Assembly (NCBI RefSeq): GCF_001428045.1
Contig: NZ_LMSD01000005.1
Span: 1-64,000 of the forward strand
Reading direction: 5' to 3'
DNA: 64,000 nucleotides
Source: Paenibacillus sp. Soil750
Lineage (GTDB): Bacteria > Bacillota > Bacilli > Paenibacillales > NBRC-103111
Position numbers and translations under genes: made by a program. This document shows, piece by piece, positions 47,861 through 57,483 of this stretch (position 1 is its first letter; each line of letters begins with the position of its first letter). The notes below the pieces were generated by a model. The model was not told where the DNA came from. It searched no databases and worked only from the letters and a program-made list of their open reading frames with translations.

Positions 47861-49054
47861 CTATCGAAGGAACGGTTTAGGATCGGTAGGCACTTCATTT
47901 TTCCTAACTTCAAAATGCAAGTGATTACCCGTCGACTGTCCTGTGGAGCCCACGCCAGCAATTTTCTGGCCCCGCTTCACGACATCGCCTACTTTCACAT
48001 AAATCCCATCGTTCATAATATGACCATATAACGTCCACAGCCCATTCCCGTGATCCACGATGACACAATTCCCATAACCGTTCATCCACGATGCATAAAT
48101 AACAGAGCCATTCTCCGCAGCAAGAATTGGCGTACCTTTCGCTGTACCTAAGTCGATACCTTTATGGTTCTCTGCTCGCCCTGTAACGGGATTAATCCGT
48201 GCGATGAAATCAGAGGTCATTGGCGCTTGTACAGCCAAAGGATATCCAAGCTTACCGCCCGAATACGTAAACGGTGATTTCGCATTCTGTGCCGCCCGCT
48301 TCTTCGCTTGCAAATCCGCCTCTTGCTTCGCCAGTTGCGTGATCATTCTGTCGCTTTCTTCTGAAATATCCTCAAGCTCTCGCTCCTGCTTGGAAAGGGA
48401 AGCTATCTTCACTTCTTTCGCTTTTTCCTTCGCTTGCAGATCGTCACGCAAGGCATCTGCTGCCGCATAAAGACCCTTCACGTTCTCAAGCTGCTTCTCG
48501 GTATCTGCCTTCTTCAGCATAACCGTTTCTTTGTCTTTCATATTCGACTCTAGTATTTCTTTATCTTGATTGACGATAGATTTCAAGGCTTCGACCCGAT
48601 TCAAAAAATCAGAGAAGCTCGTTGCACTCAACACCACATCCATATAGGAAACGAAACCGTTCATATACATTAAGCGAACGCGGGATTTCAACATATTATC
48701 ACGGCTCTCTACACGAGCCTCAGCTTCATCCAACTGCTTAGCGCTAGCTTCCAGAGCGTTCGACACTTGATCAATTTGTTCATTGAGCTGTGTCAGTTTC
48801 TTGCTCGCCTCATTCACCTGGCTGACAAGGGCATTCATATCCTTCGTTGTCTGATCTTTCTCAGACTGAACTTTCGTGATTTGACTCTGGGCGCTATTGG
48901 CCTTCTGCTGCGCTTCCGCCTTCTGCTTCTTAAGCTGCGTCAACTGCTGGTCGATCTTGTCCGTTGCCGAAGCGGCATAACTAGCTGCATGAGGTATAGT
49001 CAGTGATATCGCCATACCTAATGTCAAAACGACAGGTAGAATCTTCTTCTTCAA
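47861..49054 (-). CDS. EnvC-like M23 murein hydrolase/activator
   Basis: The protein has 397 residues. A signal peptide (KKKILPVVLTLGMAISL) is followed by two long coiled coils (about 35-120 and 170-265) and a C-terminal LytM/M23 domain with the zinc ligands visible in NHKGIDLG and HLHFEVR, so it may be an active endopeptidase. The start is TTG 49054, since GGGGAGG stands 8 bases upstream; the frame to 49093 has none. It follows ftsX, and EnvC-type proteins are activated by FtsEX, so a role as the FtsEX partner is likely. Confidence 0.85.
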   Translation of the reverse strand: MKKKILPVVLTLGMAISLTIPHAASYAASATDKIDQQLTQLKKQKAEAQQKANSAQSQITKVQSEKDQTTKDMNALVSQVNEASKKLTQLNEQIDQVSNALEASAKQLDEAEARVESRDNMLKSRVRLMYMNGFVSYMDVVLSATSFSDFLNRVEALKSIVNQDKEILESNMKDKETVMLKKADTEKQLENVKGLYAAADALRDDLQAKEKAKEVKIASLSKQERELEDISEESDRMITQLAKQEADLQAKKRAAQNAKSPFTYSGGKLGYPLAVQAPMTSDFIARINPVTGRAENHKGIDLGTAKGTPILAAENGSVIYASWMNGYGNCVIVDHGNGLWTLYGHIMNDGIYVKVGDVVKRGQKIAGVGSTGQSTGNHLHFEVRKNEVPTDPKPFLR

Positions 49055-49191
49055 GCACGTAGCCTCCCCATTTTCAAGCGATTGATGCCCCATGTATGGT
49101 TTGAATCTCTTACGTTCTGTCTCTAAGAATCTATATTTCTAGGAATCTATGAATCTTTGAAAATAAAAAAATAAAATAGAAGAACAAAAAT

Positions 49192-49212
49192 AAAGCCTTT
49201 AGAACCGGCTTT
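49192..49212 (-). terminator. terminator after ftsX
   Basis: AAAGCC pairs with GGCTTT (6 base pairs, loop of 9), followed on the minus strand by ATTTTTG. It lies about 150 bases after the ftsX stop. Confidence 0.55.
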
Positions 49213-49224
49213 CAGAACCGAGAA

Positions 49225-49290
49225 GGTTGGACGAAAATGAGAGTAGGAGGAACGGAGTGTAGCAAGCTACATGAGTACCGCACTACTCCA
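49225..49290. other. structured intergenic element
   Basis: The 311-base gap between ftsX and the M23 gene holds nested pairing: an inner hairpin TGTAG-CAAG-CTACA (49258-49271) inside an outer GGAGT/ACTCC stem (49254-49289). It matches no RNA family I can name. A 63-residue open frame here (49237-49428) is not convincing. Confidence 0.35.
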
Positions 49291-49365
49291 TATTCGTTCA
49301 AGATTCGACGCCGAGTTGACTTCAAAGAAGTATCATCGTTATCAAAGCTGGTTATAAAGGTTTCC

Positions 49366-50283
49366 TTATACGCGAAGGAATTTTCTTACGGAGATGAGGG
49401 AACCCCATACACCGATAACAATACCTAAGCCGATCAACAAAACAGTCATTGTTGGTGCAATATCTTCAAAGGGTGTTAATTTAATCATCAATAAATTTAA
49501 GTTCAAAGAGCTCAAATTGAGCAATTTCCAGTAGCCTGCAAGGATAATGGCGGTAGGGATTGCGGAACCAATCATACCGAGCAACGCACCTTCAATGAAA
49601 AACGGCCAACGAATAAATGAGTTCGTCGCACCAACAAGCTTCATAATTGAAATCTCACGTTTTCTTGCCAAAATCGTAACTTTGATCGTATTCGCAATCA
49701 GGAATACCGCTGTAAAGGAAAGCAGCACAACGATACCAATGCCAATCCAACGTGCAATCTTCGTCACTTTAAACAACGCTTCTACGGTTCCTTTACCGTA
49801 GTTCACTTTGTAAATAGGCTTAGGATCTTTACCAACGTTAAGCGCTGAGATCTGGTCAGCTACAACCGCCACATTCCGCGGATCATCCACTTCGATCGTG
49901 AATGCGTCGTTCAGCGGATTGTTATCCCCCTCGAAGCCATCAAGGAGCGCTTTCCCGCTATCCCCTAACTTTTCGCGTAAGTAGACAAGTCCCTCTTCCT
50001 TCGAAACGAATTTAATCGTTTTCACTTCAGGGATCGCCTTGATTTGCGTTTCGAGCGCTGTGATTTGATCCTGAGCAGTGTTTACCTCCAGGTACACGTT
50101 GATCTCAACTTGTTCCTCAATTTGCGTAGCAACATCATTCACATTTAAGGTGATAAGTACGAAAATACCAAGAATAAATAGGGAAATCGCGATGGAGCTA
50201 ATCGACGCGAACGTCATCCAACCATTTCGCACGACATTTTTCGTACCTTCTCGCAGATGTCGAGAAGCTGTACTAATCTTCAT
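49366..50283 (-). CDS. ftsX: cell division ABC transporter permease-like protein FtsX
   Basis: FtsX is the membrane part of the FtsEX complex, which activates a peptidoglycan hydrolase at the septum or wall. The 305 residues have four membrane helices, the N-terminal motif KNVVRNGWMTFASISS and an extracytoplasmic loop (about 45-165). GGGGGG stands 9 bases before ATG 50283. The gene overlaps ftsE by 11 bases. In B. subtilis the pair also affects entry into sporulation. Confidence 0.94.
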   Translation of the reverse strand: MKISTASRHLREGTKNVVRNGWMTFASISSIAISLFILGIFVLITLNVNDVATQIEEQVEINVYLEVNTAQDQITALETQIKAIPEVKTIKFVSKEEGLVYLREKLGDSGKALLDGFEGDNNPLNDAFTIEVDDPRNVAVVADQISALNVGKDPKPIYKVNYGKGTVEALFKVTKIARWIGIGIVVLLSFTAVFLIANTIKVTILARKREISIMKLVGATNSFIRWPFFIEGALLGMIGSAIPTAIILAGYWKLLNLSSLNLNLLMIKLTPFEDIAPTMTVLLIGLGIVIGVWGSLISVRKFLRV

Positions 50284-50959
50284 AGCCATATTCCCCCCGG
50301 ATTTGATCGCGAGCAATAAGGCCATTCTCGATTGCAATCACGCGCTTACGCATCGTATTCACGATTTCTTTGTTATGCGTAGCCATGACAATGGTGGTAC
50401 CACGGAAATTAATTTCCTCCATCAATTTCATAATGCCCCATGACGTTTCGGGGTCCAAATTTCCTGTCGGTTCATCGGCGATAATGACGGAAGGGCTGTT
50501 TATTATTGCCCGGGCAATAGCAACACGCTGCTGTTCACCGCCTGATAACTGCGATGGGAGGGAGTTTGCTTTGTCCTTCAGCTTAACGAGCTCAAGAACT
50601 TCCATGGTGCGTTTCTTGATTTGCTTCTTAGGTGCCTCAATAACTTCCATGGCGAAAGCTATATTTTCAAAAATCGATAATTTCGGAAGTAAGCGATAAT
50701 CTTGGAAAATAACGCCGATATTTCGACGTACATAAGGAATTTTACGTTGTTTTAGTTTTTCTAAATTAAAACCATTTACGAAAATTTGACCTTTCGTTGG
50801 TCTTTCTTCTCTATACATCAACTTCATGAAAGTAGATTTACCTGCGCCTGAAGGTCCAACCACATAGACAAACTCATTGCGGTCCACTTTTACATTAATA
50901 CCTCTTAATGCATGCGTCCCGTTGGCGTATGTTTTCCATACGTCCTGCATTTCGATCAC
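50273..50959 (-). CDS. ftsE: cell division ATP-binding protein FtsE
   Basis: FtsE is the ATPase of FtsEX. The 228 residues show Walker A GPSGAGKST (about 35-43), the Q-loop VIFQDYRLL, signature LSGGEQQRV and Walker B VIIADEPTGNLDP. The start is GTG 50959 with AGGATGTG upstream. It begins the ftsE-ftsX operon; the M23 peptidase and ctpB follow on the same strand. Confidence 0.95.
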   Translation of the reverse strand: MIEMQDVWKTYANGTHALRGINVKVDRNEFVYVVGPSGAGKSTFMKLMYREERPTKGQIFVNGFNLEKLKQRKIPYVRRNIGVIFQDYRLLPKLSIFENIAFAMEVIEAPKKQIKKRTMEVLELVKLKDKANSLPSQLSGGEQQRVAIARAIINSPSVIIADEPTGNLDPETSWGIMKLMEEINFRGTTIVMATHNKEIVNTMRKRVIAIENGLIARDQIRGEYGYED

Positions 50960-51056
50960 AATATCACATCCTAATTATATAGATAGCCTATATCCATTCG
51001 ACACAAAAGGTGAAAATCCTTCTAAAACCTCTTTGAAATTCATAGGGAATACCGTC

Positions 51057-51062
51057 ATTATA
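51057..51062 (-). promoter_or_regulatory. extended -10 promoter of ftsEX
   Basis: On the minus strand TGGTATAAT is an extended -10 box about 100 bases before ftsE. No clear -35 is seen. Confidence 0.55.
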
Positions 51063-51176
51063 CCATGTATTGTACATATTTTAGCCGAATCAGGATTATG
51101 TACTAAATTGGCATCGAGATTGATACATATATAGAGACAGGCCGTATCACATTCGTATGTAAAGGAGTGGCTCTTC

Positions 51177-52610
51177 ATGACACGCTCATTCAGAAACCCC
51201 ATCCTCTATTTCTCGGTCGCTCTTGGTTTGTTCGTTACGTGCGGCACCGCACTCTACATATATGGATCTCAATCTACCTTCCCTGGGAATGTCACGATTG
51301 CTGGGTGGCGTGTTGGTGGCATGTCCTATGCCGAATTTCAGTCTGAATCCGAGCAACGCCTGAAGCGACTAGCCGCTTTCCCGGTCCTTTTGCATGCATC
51401 CTATCCAGAAGTTCCAGCCAAAGAATTGTCACTTGGACAACTAGGCATTCGATATGACAGGAGCCTTCTCACACAATCTCTCCAACAATTAACTAGCGGA
51501 TCTCCCTTCGAACGCGCCAAAGCCCGCTGGACCTTGCGAAATGCGAATATCCCTTTAAATGTCTCGCTGGATCCCACTCAACTTTCGGCCACCGTAAAGG
51601 ACAGTTGGGAAGAGCTATATTCGAAACAGCCTGTTGCCGCCAAACGCATCCTCAAATCGCAAGATCAGGTTGATTACGAACCAGAGCGAAATGTGCTGCG
51701 CATCGATACTGCGCACTTACAGGAGCAGCTACAAATCATCGCCCCCAGCTTGGGCACACTAACGCACACCGCACCACTCGGGCTCTCGTTACCCATCTAT
51801 GAGCTGAGTCCCTCTATCACAATTGCATCCTTGAAGCAGCAAGGTATCGATGGCAAAATTTCCGAATTCACGACCTCGTTCCCCCAATCAGGCGAAGGAC
51901 GGGTTCACAATATACGAGCAACCGCTACATCTATTCAAGATTACTTGATGGCACCGGGCGACACCTTTGATTACAGTAAAATTATTGCACAGACGGAAGC
52001 CAAATTCGGTTACAAGGAAGCCCCTGTTATTCTCAATGGGAGTCTCGTCCCAGGAATCGGCGGCGGCATATGCCAAGTATCCACAACGCTCTATAATGCC
52101 GTTTTACGCAGCGGTCTTGAAATCGTAGAACGACGTAATCACTCTCTCCCAGTCAGTTACGTCCCTCTTGGGCAAGATGCCACATTCGCAAACGGCTATA
52201 TTAATTTCAAATTTCGTAACAATACCAATAGCTACATCTGGATTCGTACCATAACGACGGATTCAGCGGTGACCGTGAAACTTTTTGGACATCAAACACC
52301 AACTATCACCTATGACATTGCGTCCAAGATCGTAGAAACGATTCAGCCTCCAGTCAAATATGTGAACAATCCAAGCTTGAGCCCAGGGTTGGAACGCCCA
52401 ATCAGCACCGGAAAAGTTGGTTACAAGGTTGAGACCTATCGAACCAAACGAGAAAACGGCACAATCGTGAGCAAAGAGTTAATCTCGAAAGATCAGTATT
52501 CACCTGTGCCTACAGTTATCGCGGCCAACCGTAAAGGTCTCCAAACGGAGGACCCCGCTCCAAAGCAACCTATGGTAGAAGATGGCGTAAGTACGCTCGC
52601 TGTACAATGA
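51177..52610 (+). CDS. VanW family protein with G5 domain
   Basis: The product has 477 residues. One membrane helix (about 10-28) anchors it; a peptidoglycan-binding-like domain follows (about 30-150), then the VanW domain (about 245-375, with GDTFDYSKIIAQT and GIGGGICQVSTTLYNAVL) and a short G5-like region (KRENGTIVSKELIS). VanW was named from vancomycin-resistance clusters but most members have no known role beyond the cell wall. AAAGGAG stands before the ATG. It is divergent from ftsEX and ends at a terminator. Confidence 0.88.
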   Translation: MTRSFRNPILYFSVALGLFVTCGTALYIYGSQSTFPGNVTIAGWRVGGMSYAEFQSESEQRLKRLAAFPVLLHASYPEVPAKELSLGQLGIRYDRSLLTQSLQQLTSGSPFERAKARWTLRNANIPLNVSLDPTQLSATVKDSWEELYSKQPVAAKRILKSQDQVDYEPERNVLRIDTAHLQEQLQIIAPSLGTLTHTAPLGLSLPIYELSPSITIASLKQQGIDGKISEFTTSFPQSGEGRVHNIRATATSIQDYLMAPGDTFDYSKIIAQTEAKFGYKEAPVILNGSLVPGIGGGICQVSTTLYNAVLRSGLEIVERRNHSLPVSYVPLGQDATFANGYINFKFRNNTNSYIWIRTITTDSAVTVKLFGHQTPTITYDIASKIVETIQPPVKYVNNPSLSPGLERPISTGKVGYKVETYRTKRENGTIVSKELISKDQYSPVPTVIAANRKGLQTEDPAPKQPMVEDGVSTLAVQ

Positions 52611-52636
52611 TAACCAATAAATGTGATGAAATCATG

Positions 52637-52679
52637 AAGGTCATGTGACTGTAGTTACTACGTCATTATGACTTTTTTC
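52637..52679 (+). terminator. Rho-independent terminator after the vanW-type gene
   Basis: GTCAT, GAC and GTAGT pair with ACTAC, GTC and ATGAC, followed by TTTTTTC. Confidence 0.75.
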
Positions 52680-52723
52680 TTTTATGATAAGACTATGGAA
52701 AGAGTAGTGAAGGAGGCATAACG

Positions 52724-53509
52724 ATGAGCAAAGTAGATTATTTCAAAGAATTAAACTATCGCTTGCGCGGACTTCCCGAGAAGGAGCGCCAAAATATATT
52801 AAAAGTATATGAGGAATTATTTCAAAAAGCCGTTGAAAACGGCAAGCATGAAGATGAGGTGTCACAGTCTCTCGGCTATCCGCGGGTACCCAACTGGGAT
52901 GCACAGAAAGAGACACCACCAGTTAAAGAGGAAGTTACCAAGCGATCCATAGATGAGTTTGATGTTGAAGCGATACAAGCTGAGGAACTGCCTTATTCGA
53001 ATGATGAGCTTGAGGAGGCAGCTATCCCGTATGTAAAGCAGCCCGATCCGGCCATCGGACCGAAGATTCCCGTACAAGCCCCAGAGACCTGGGTGCCGCC
53101 TGCCTATACCCAGCCACCTCAGCCGAATTACCAGCCTATGTATAATACACCTTATCCCCCTCCCTATCCGACTACAAAGCCTGAAAGCGGGATTAAGGCG
53201 ATCATTATTTCGATTATGCTCGGTTTCTTTAATCTCGTATTCGTTGTAGGTCCATGGGTTGGGGTCTGCGCTGCGTTGATTGGGTTGTTCGCTTCCGGAT
53301 TCGCTCTTCTGATCGCCCCTGTTATTGGCGTGCTTACCAGCTTAGCGGGAACATCCGGGAGTGACTTCCAATTCATCTCCTTTACGCTGCTTGCCTGCTT
53401 TGGCTTAGGCATCATCATCACGACGCTTAGCAGTTGGCTGCTCAAACAGTTTTTCAAACTTAGCTGGAAGTACATCCAATTCAACGCCAAATTGATTAAG
53501 GGGGTTTAA
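52724..53509 (+). CDS. DUF1700 (HAAS) domain membrane protein
   Basis: The protein has 261 residues. The N-terminus (KVDYFKELNYRLRGLPEKER, then EELFQKAVENG) is the HAAS/DUF1700 helical domain, followed by a Pro/Tyr-rich linker (about 100-150) and three membrane helices. In many Bacillota such proteins are encoded with a PadR-type repressor and a DUF4097 protein, in envelope-stress systems. Here the DUF4097 gene follows after 3 bases, but no PadR gene is present. AAGGAGG lies 7 bases before the ATG. Confidence 0.82.
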   Translation: MSKVDYFKELNYRLRGLPEKERQNILKVYEELFQKAVENGKHEDEVSQSLGYPRVPNWDAQKETPPVKEEVTKRSIDEFDVEAIQAEELPYSNDELEEAAIPYVKQPDPAIGPKIPVQAPETWVPPAYTQPPQPNYQPMYNTPYPPPYPTTKPESGIKAIIISIMLGFFNLVFVVGPWVGVCAALIGLFASGFALLIAPVIGVLTSLAGTSGSDFQFISFTLLACFGLGIIITTLSSWLLKQFFKLSWKYIQFNAKLIKGV

Positions 53510-53512
53510 GCC

Positions 53513-54400
53513 ATGCAACTTAAAGTGAAATTCTTCTTAGTGACCGGCTTTATCTGCCTGGCAATTGGCCTGATTGGAGCAGCTGTATCTTTCCAGTCAC
53601 TGGACTTTGATACAGGCGTCGCTAACCTAGATGTTGAGAAGAAAATAGCAGCAGCCAATATCGATACTTTAATTATTGAAAATGATATCTCAGGCATGAC
53701 GTTCGTTCCTAGCAATTCAGATGAAATCAGCGTTCGTTTAGTCGGCGCTGCCCGATCCGAGAATGCCCAGAACTGCACAATCGAGGCCGTAACAGAAGGT
53801 TCGAATACGTGGCGAGTTGACGTATGTACGAATAGAAAAAATCACATTGATTTCGGATTTGATCTCACCGAATTCAAAAGCTTGTTCAGCGGTCAACGCC
53901 TTCGTTTACAGACTGAAGTTCGTTTGCCTGATAAGCTTTACAAGGCGATTACCGCCAGCACAGATACAGGTAGCATCAACTTCAAGGAAGTGAAAGCTGA
54001 GAAGCTAACTGCGAGTACAGATACCGGAACTATTACGGTTGACCGCTATGAAGGAAAAGCATTGAATCTACAAACAGACACAGGCAGTATTCATCTCAAT
54101 GACGGGCAGGGTAATGTGAAGCTCAAAACGGATACAGGTTCCATCACAGCGAAACTTCGTGAGCTTGGTGATACAGTTACCGCGGAATCAGATACAGGAT
54201 CAGTTCGCATACAACTAGATTCTGCACCCACAGATGCAACCTTTGATCTAACCACAGATACAGGCAGCGCAACGCTGAATGTGCCGGGTGTGAATGTACA
54301 GCGAACCAGCCATAATAACGCTAAAGGCACTATCGGCAATGGCAGCAAAAAGGTAACGGTTCGAACGGATACAGGTTATGTAGAGGTTAAGGGTAGATAA
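53513..54400 (+). CDS. DUF4097 family beta-helix protein
   Basis: The 295-residue protein has an N-terminal helix (about 7-27) and then a repetitive beta domain. The motif TDTGSI or a near copy occurs seven or eight times, about every 18-22 residues (TDTGSINF, TDTGTITV, TDTGSIHL, TDTGSITA, SDTGSVRI, TDTGSATL, TDTGYVEV), as in LiaG-like DUF4097/DUF4098 proteins that form a beta-solenoid. It should face the outside of the membrane. AAGGGGG stands before the ATG and the gene is coupled to the DUF1700 gene. Confidence 0.85.
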   Translation: MQLKVKFFLVTGFICLAIGLIGAAVSFQSLDFDTGVANLDVEKKIAAANIDTLIIENDISGMTFVPSNSDEISVRLVGAARSENAQNCTIEAVTEGSNTWRVDVCTNRKNHIDFGFDLTEFKSLFSGQRLRLQTEVRLPDKLYKAITASTDTGSINFKEVKAEKLTASTDTGTITVDRYEGKALNLQTDTGSIHLNDGQGNVKLKTDTGSITAKLRELGDTVTAESDTGSVRIQLDSAPTDATFDLTTDTGSATLNVPGVNVQRTSHNNAKGTIGNGSKKVTVRTDTGYVEVKGR

Positions 54401-54431
54401 ACTCCCCTTTTTCAGATACGCATGTTTTTTC

Positions 54432-54480
54432 CAGAGGCTGTCTCTTAGGTCTATTTAGACCTTTTGAGGCAGCCTCTTTG
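54432..54480 (+). terminator. Rho-independent terminator after the DUF4097 gene
   Basis: AGAGGCTG pairs with CAGCCTCT, with CTC/GAG and GGTC/GACC pairs inside, followed by TTTG. Confidence 0.75.
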
Positions 54481-54631
54481 CGTTAACATAGCAATTATTT
54501 AAGTGTATATTATTTTGTCGAAGAAGAAGGAATTAAGTCACACGCCCCCGAATATACAAAAATATACAGTTTTCCTTCATATTTATCCAAAAGTTAAAAA
54601 ACTGTATACACAAAGAGAGAAGAGGGTCAAC

Positions 54632-55264
54632 ATGAAAAATAGTAGAGAAATTCGAGAAGAAGCAAGAAAAGCATTAAAGGGGAATTGGTTTGCAGCCGTT
54701 GGGTTGTATCTGATTACAATCCTGATCACGATACCATTATCAATTGCTAGCAATCTAGTTGAAACAAACGAGCATTATGTATTATCTATTTTAATAACGT
54801 TGGGATCCCTCCTTCTTTCCGTTGTCATATCTACAACTGTATCAACTTACTTCCTCCACATAGCTAGACAACAGAAGATTGGGTACTCTGACTCATTTGC
54901 ATACGGAATTAAAAATTTCTGGCCATTTTTCAAGTTAACTTTTTTAATGGGACTCAAAATATTAGCTTGGACACTTCTGTTTATCATTCCAGGTATCATT
55001 GCTTCCTTACGATATTCACAAGCGATATACATTAAGTTAGACGATCCAGAAATATCTTCGTCGAAAGCCATTCGAGTTAGTTCGGAGATGATGAGAGGGT
55101 ACAAGTGGAAATACTTTTGTTTAGCACTTAGTTTTATTGGCTGGGTACTATTAGTTCCATTTACTTTATTTATCGGAGGATTATGGGTTGGCGCTTATTA
55201 TAATACCGCAAGATCTGTATTCTACGATATCCTGAACGCCGATAGATTAGTTAAACTTACCTAA
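54632..55264 (+). CDS. DUF975 family membrane protein
   Basis: The product has 210 residues and four to five membrane helices. The N-terminus (SREIREEARKALKGNW) and the segment IPGIIASLRYSQAIYIKLDDPEI are typical of DUF975. The function is unknown. GAGGG lies 6 bases before ATG 54632; the upstream in-frame extension is AT-rich and lacks a ribosome site. It is a single-gene unit with a terminator shared with the convergent regulator gene. Confidence 0.85.
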   Translation: MKNSREIREEARKALKGNWFAAVGLYLITILITIPLSIASNLVETNEHYVLSILITLGSLLLSVVISTTVSTYFLHIARQQKIGYSDSFAYGIKNFWPFFKLTFLMGLKILAWTLLFIIPGIIASLRYSQAIYIKLDDPEISSSKAIRVSSEMMRGYKWKYFCLALSFIGWVLLVPFTLFIGGLWVGAYYNTARSVFYDILNADRLVKLT

Positions 55265-55288
55265 TGAGCCATTACCATAAACTTAAGC

Positions 55289-55336
55289 AAAAAAGCTCCT
55301 CCTAAGCATCCAATGGATGATGGGAAGAGCTTTTTT
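55289..55336. terminator. bidirectional terminator
   Basis: AAAAAAGCTC and CATCC pair with GGATG and GAGCTTTTTT. It serves the DUF975 gene and the convergent receiver-domain gene. The sequence is close to the terminator at 61087-61134. Confidence 0.85.
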
Positions 55337-55370
55337 ACGATATATGAGTTATTCCTTCTCAAGCGGTGAC

Positions 55371-55733
55371 CTATTTCAAAAAGGTCTGAATCTTCTCCAA
55401 CAGCCGATTCCAATCAACCGGCTTCGTATCGAAATCATCGCAGCCGGCCTCAAAGGCCATCTCCCGATCCGATGCCATGGCATGGGCGGTTAGCGCGATA
55501 ATGGGAATTCCCTGCGTCTCCGGCGACGCTTTGAGCAGTCGAGTCGCTTGCCAACCATCCAGGACAGGAAGACTCATATCCATTAGAATAAGAGCTGGTG
55601 CCTCGGTCCGCGCTGCATCTACACCTTGCTGTCCGTCTGTCGCAATAATGACTTCATAGCCTTTGCGAATTAAACGGCGGGACAGCATATCACGATTCAT
55701 TTCGTTATCTTCCACTAATAAAATTTTATACAT
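55371..55733 (-). CDS. CheY-like single-domain response regulator
   Basis: The 120-residue protein is a lone receiver domain with acidic residues in [11 protein letters not shown], the phosphorylation site Asp52 in [13 protein letters not shown], and Lys in DTKPVD. It has no output domain, so it probably passes the phosphate on or binds a partner. ATG 55733 overlaps the end of the hybrid kinase gene; the longer frame to 55799 does not make sense. It ends the H-NOX operon. Confidence 0.88.
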   Translation of the reverse strand: MYKILLVEDNEMNRDMLSRRLIRKGYEVIIATDGQQGVDAARTEAPALILMDMSLPVLDGWQATRLLKASPETQGIPIIALTAHAMASDREMAFEAGCDDFDTKPVDWNRLLEKIQTFLK

Positions 55734-57483
55734 GGTCGTCCATTTCCTCTTTGCGTCGAATACAGACTTGATCCCCGTTGCTATGCTCATTCCTCGCACT
55801 TGCCATAAGGCTGCGGATTTCCTGCAGCAGCGTTTCGCGCTTAAAGCTTCCTTTTTGGATAATGTTTTTCACATACCCATTCAGCCGCATCCGGTCCTCG
55901 GAAGCAATGTCCTTCGCCGTAACAACGACAATGGGAATCCATTGCCATTCCTGACGTTTGCGCAGCTCTGTAACAAACTCAAAACCATCCATCCCGGGCA
56001 TCATTAAATCGAGCAAAATCAATTGCGGAAGTGCTTGAGACATCATGTTCAAAGCCGAGCGACCATCCTTCGCCTTCGAGACCTTGAAGCCTTCCCTTTC
56101 CAACATTTGCGTCATCATATGACTTGTTGTCACATCATCCTCGATGACAAGTACAGCGTTGGTTTGGCGCTCAGGGATATGCTTATCCAACACAGAGATT
56201 AATTTATCGATATAAACGGGCTTTGTTAGAAACTCTGCCGCGCCAAGCGCATAGCCCGTATTCTTGTCATCTGTCATCGACATCATGATAACGGGGATAC
56301 CAGATAATTCCGGATCGTTCTTGAGTGTCGTCAGCACGGCCCAACCATCCATTCCCGGCATAAGTACGTCTAGGGAAATCAAGGTAGGACGCAGCTCTCT
56401 AGCGAGTCGAATGCCTTCTTCTCCATTTTGGGCCAAAGCAACCGTACAGCCTTCTTTACCAAGAAACCGCTGCATCAATTGCAGCACAGCTGGATCATCG
56501 TCAATGACTAACACCGTGCGATTATTTTGGATGTCGAGCGGACTGCTCTCCATCACTTCATCAGGGCTTCCACCCACCTGATTCTCCTTCAAAGGCAACC
56601 AAGCGGTAAACGTTGTACCTTGGCCGTACACACTATCAACGGTGATATGGCCACCCATCATTTGGCACAGCTTCTGAGAGATCGCAAGTCCAAGCCCCGT
56701 ACCTCCGTACTTCCTGGTTGTCGAGGAATCGGCCTGTTTAAACGCTTGGAATAGATGCGTCATCTGCTCCGCAGTCATCCCAATCCCGGTATCCTGAATA
56801 CTAAAGCTAATGCCAGATTGCCGATTGACCATCTCGTAACCTGCCGTCAGCCAGATTGTGCCATCTTTCGTAAACTTCCCTGCATTGCTCAACAAATTGA
56901 AGAGAACCTGCATCAGCTTCGTGACATCTGTTCGTATTTCTCCTTCAGGGAAAACGACCTCCAAACGGTTGCCACCTGCCTCTATAAGCGGATTGACTGT
57001 CGTCAGCACATCGAGAATCAAAGTTTGGATATCACAGACTTCTAGGTACATATCCATTTTACCCGATTCGATCTTGGAGAGATCCAGAATATCATTGATG
57101 AGTGTCAACAGATGTTTGCCAGCGTTATGAATTTTGCCCAAATCGTCTGCAAATGCCGGTTCATTCATATCTTCGGCATCTTCTTTGAGCATCTCACTAT
57201 AGCCAATGATCGCATTCAGCGGAGTACGCAGCTCATGGCTCATATTCGCGAGGAACTGACTTTTGATCTGATTGGCCTCAATGGCCTCATCACGTGCTTT
57301 GGAAAGCTCCGCCGTACGCTCCTTCACCAATTCCTCCAGTTGATCGTTTAACTGCATCAGCTCTTGATTCACGAAATAAATTTCCCGAGTCTTCTCCTCG
57401 GCGATCTGTTCGGCTGCCTTCCGCGCTTTCCTCTCCCGTTCTAGCTGCCTTCGAAGAACATCAATTTCGGATATATCCTGCAT
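55726..57483 (-). CDS. cytoplasmic hybrid histidine kinase with two receiver domains
   Basis: The protein has 585 residues and no membrane helix. An N-terminal coiled coil (about 10-75) leads to the phosphoacceptor His83 in [15 protein letters not shown], then an HATPase domain with [15 protein letters not shown] and GGTGLGLAI, and two receiver domains with Asp372 ([13 protein letters not shown]) and Asp492 ([13 protein letters not shown]). The gene begins right at the stop of the H-NOX gene (TAAATG), so the kinase is very likely controlled by the haem sensor. In Gram-negative bacteria H-NOX proteins inhibit such kinases when NO is bound. Confidence 0.9.
   Translation of the reverse strand: MQDISEIDVLRRQLERERKARKAAEQIAEEKTREIYFVNQELMQLNDQLEELVKERTAELSKARDEAIEANQIKSQFLANMSHELRTPLNAIIGYSEMLKEDAEDMNEPAFADDLGKIHNAGKHLLTLINDILDLSKIESGKMDMYLEVCDIQTLILDVLTTVNPLIEAGGNRLEVVFPEGEIRTDVTKLMQVLFNLLSNAGKFTKDGTIWLTAGYEMVNRQSGISFSIQDTGIGMTAEQMTHLFQAFKQADSSTTRKYGGTGLGLAISQKLCQMMGGHITVDSVYGQGTTFTAWLPLKENQVGGSPDEVMESSPLDIQNNRTVLVIDDDPAVLQLMQRFLGKEGCTVALAQNGEEGIRLARELRPTLISLDVLMPGMDGWAVLTTLKNDPELSGIPVIMMSMTDDKNTGYALGAAEFLTKPVYIDKLISVLDKHIPERQTNAVLVIEDDVTTSHMMTQMLEREGFKVSKAKDGRSALNMMSQALPQLILLDLMMPGMDGFEFVTELRKRQEWQWIPIVVVTAKDIASEDRMRLNGYVKNIIQKGSFKRETLLQEIRSLMASARNEHSNGDQVCIRRKEEMDDHV

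Noticed and set aside
49055..49093. Upstream ATG start for the M23 peptidase
   Set aside because: The signal peptide begins at TTG 49054, which has GGGGAGG 8 bases before it; the ATG has none.
49237..49428. 63-residue protein on the plus strand
   Set aside because: It overlaps the 3' end of ftsX and a structured element and resembles no family.
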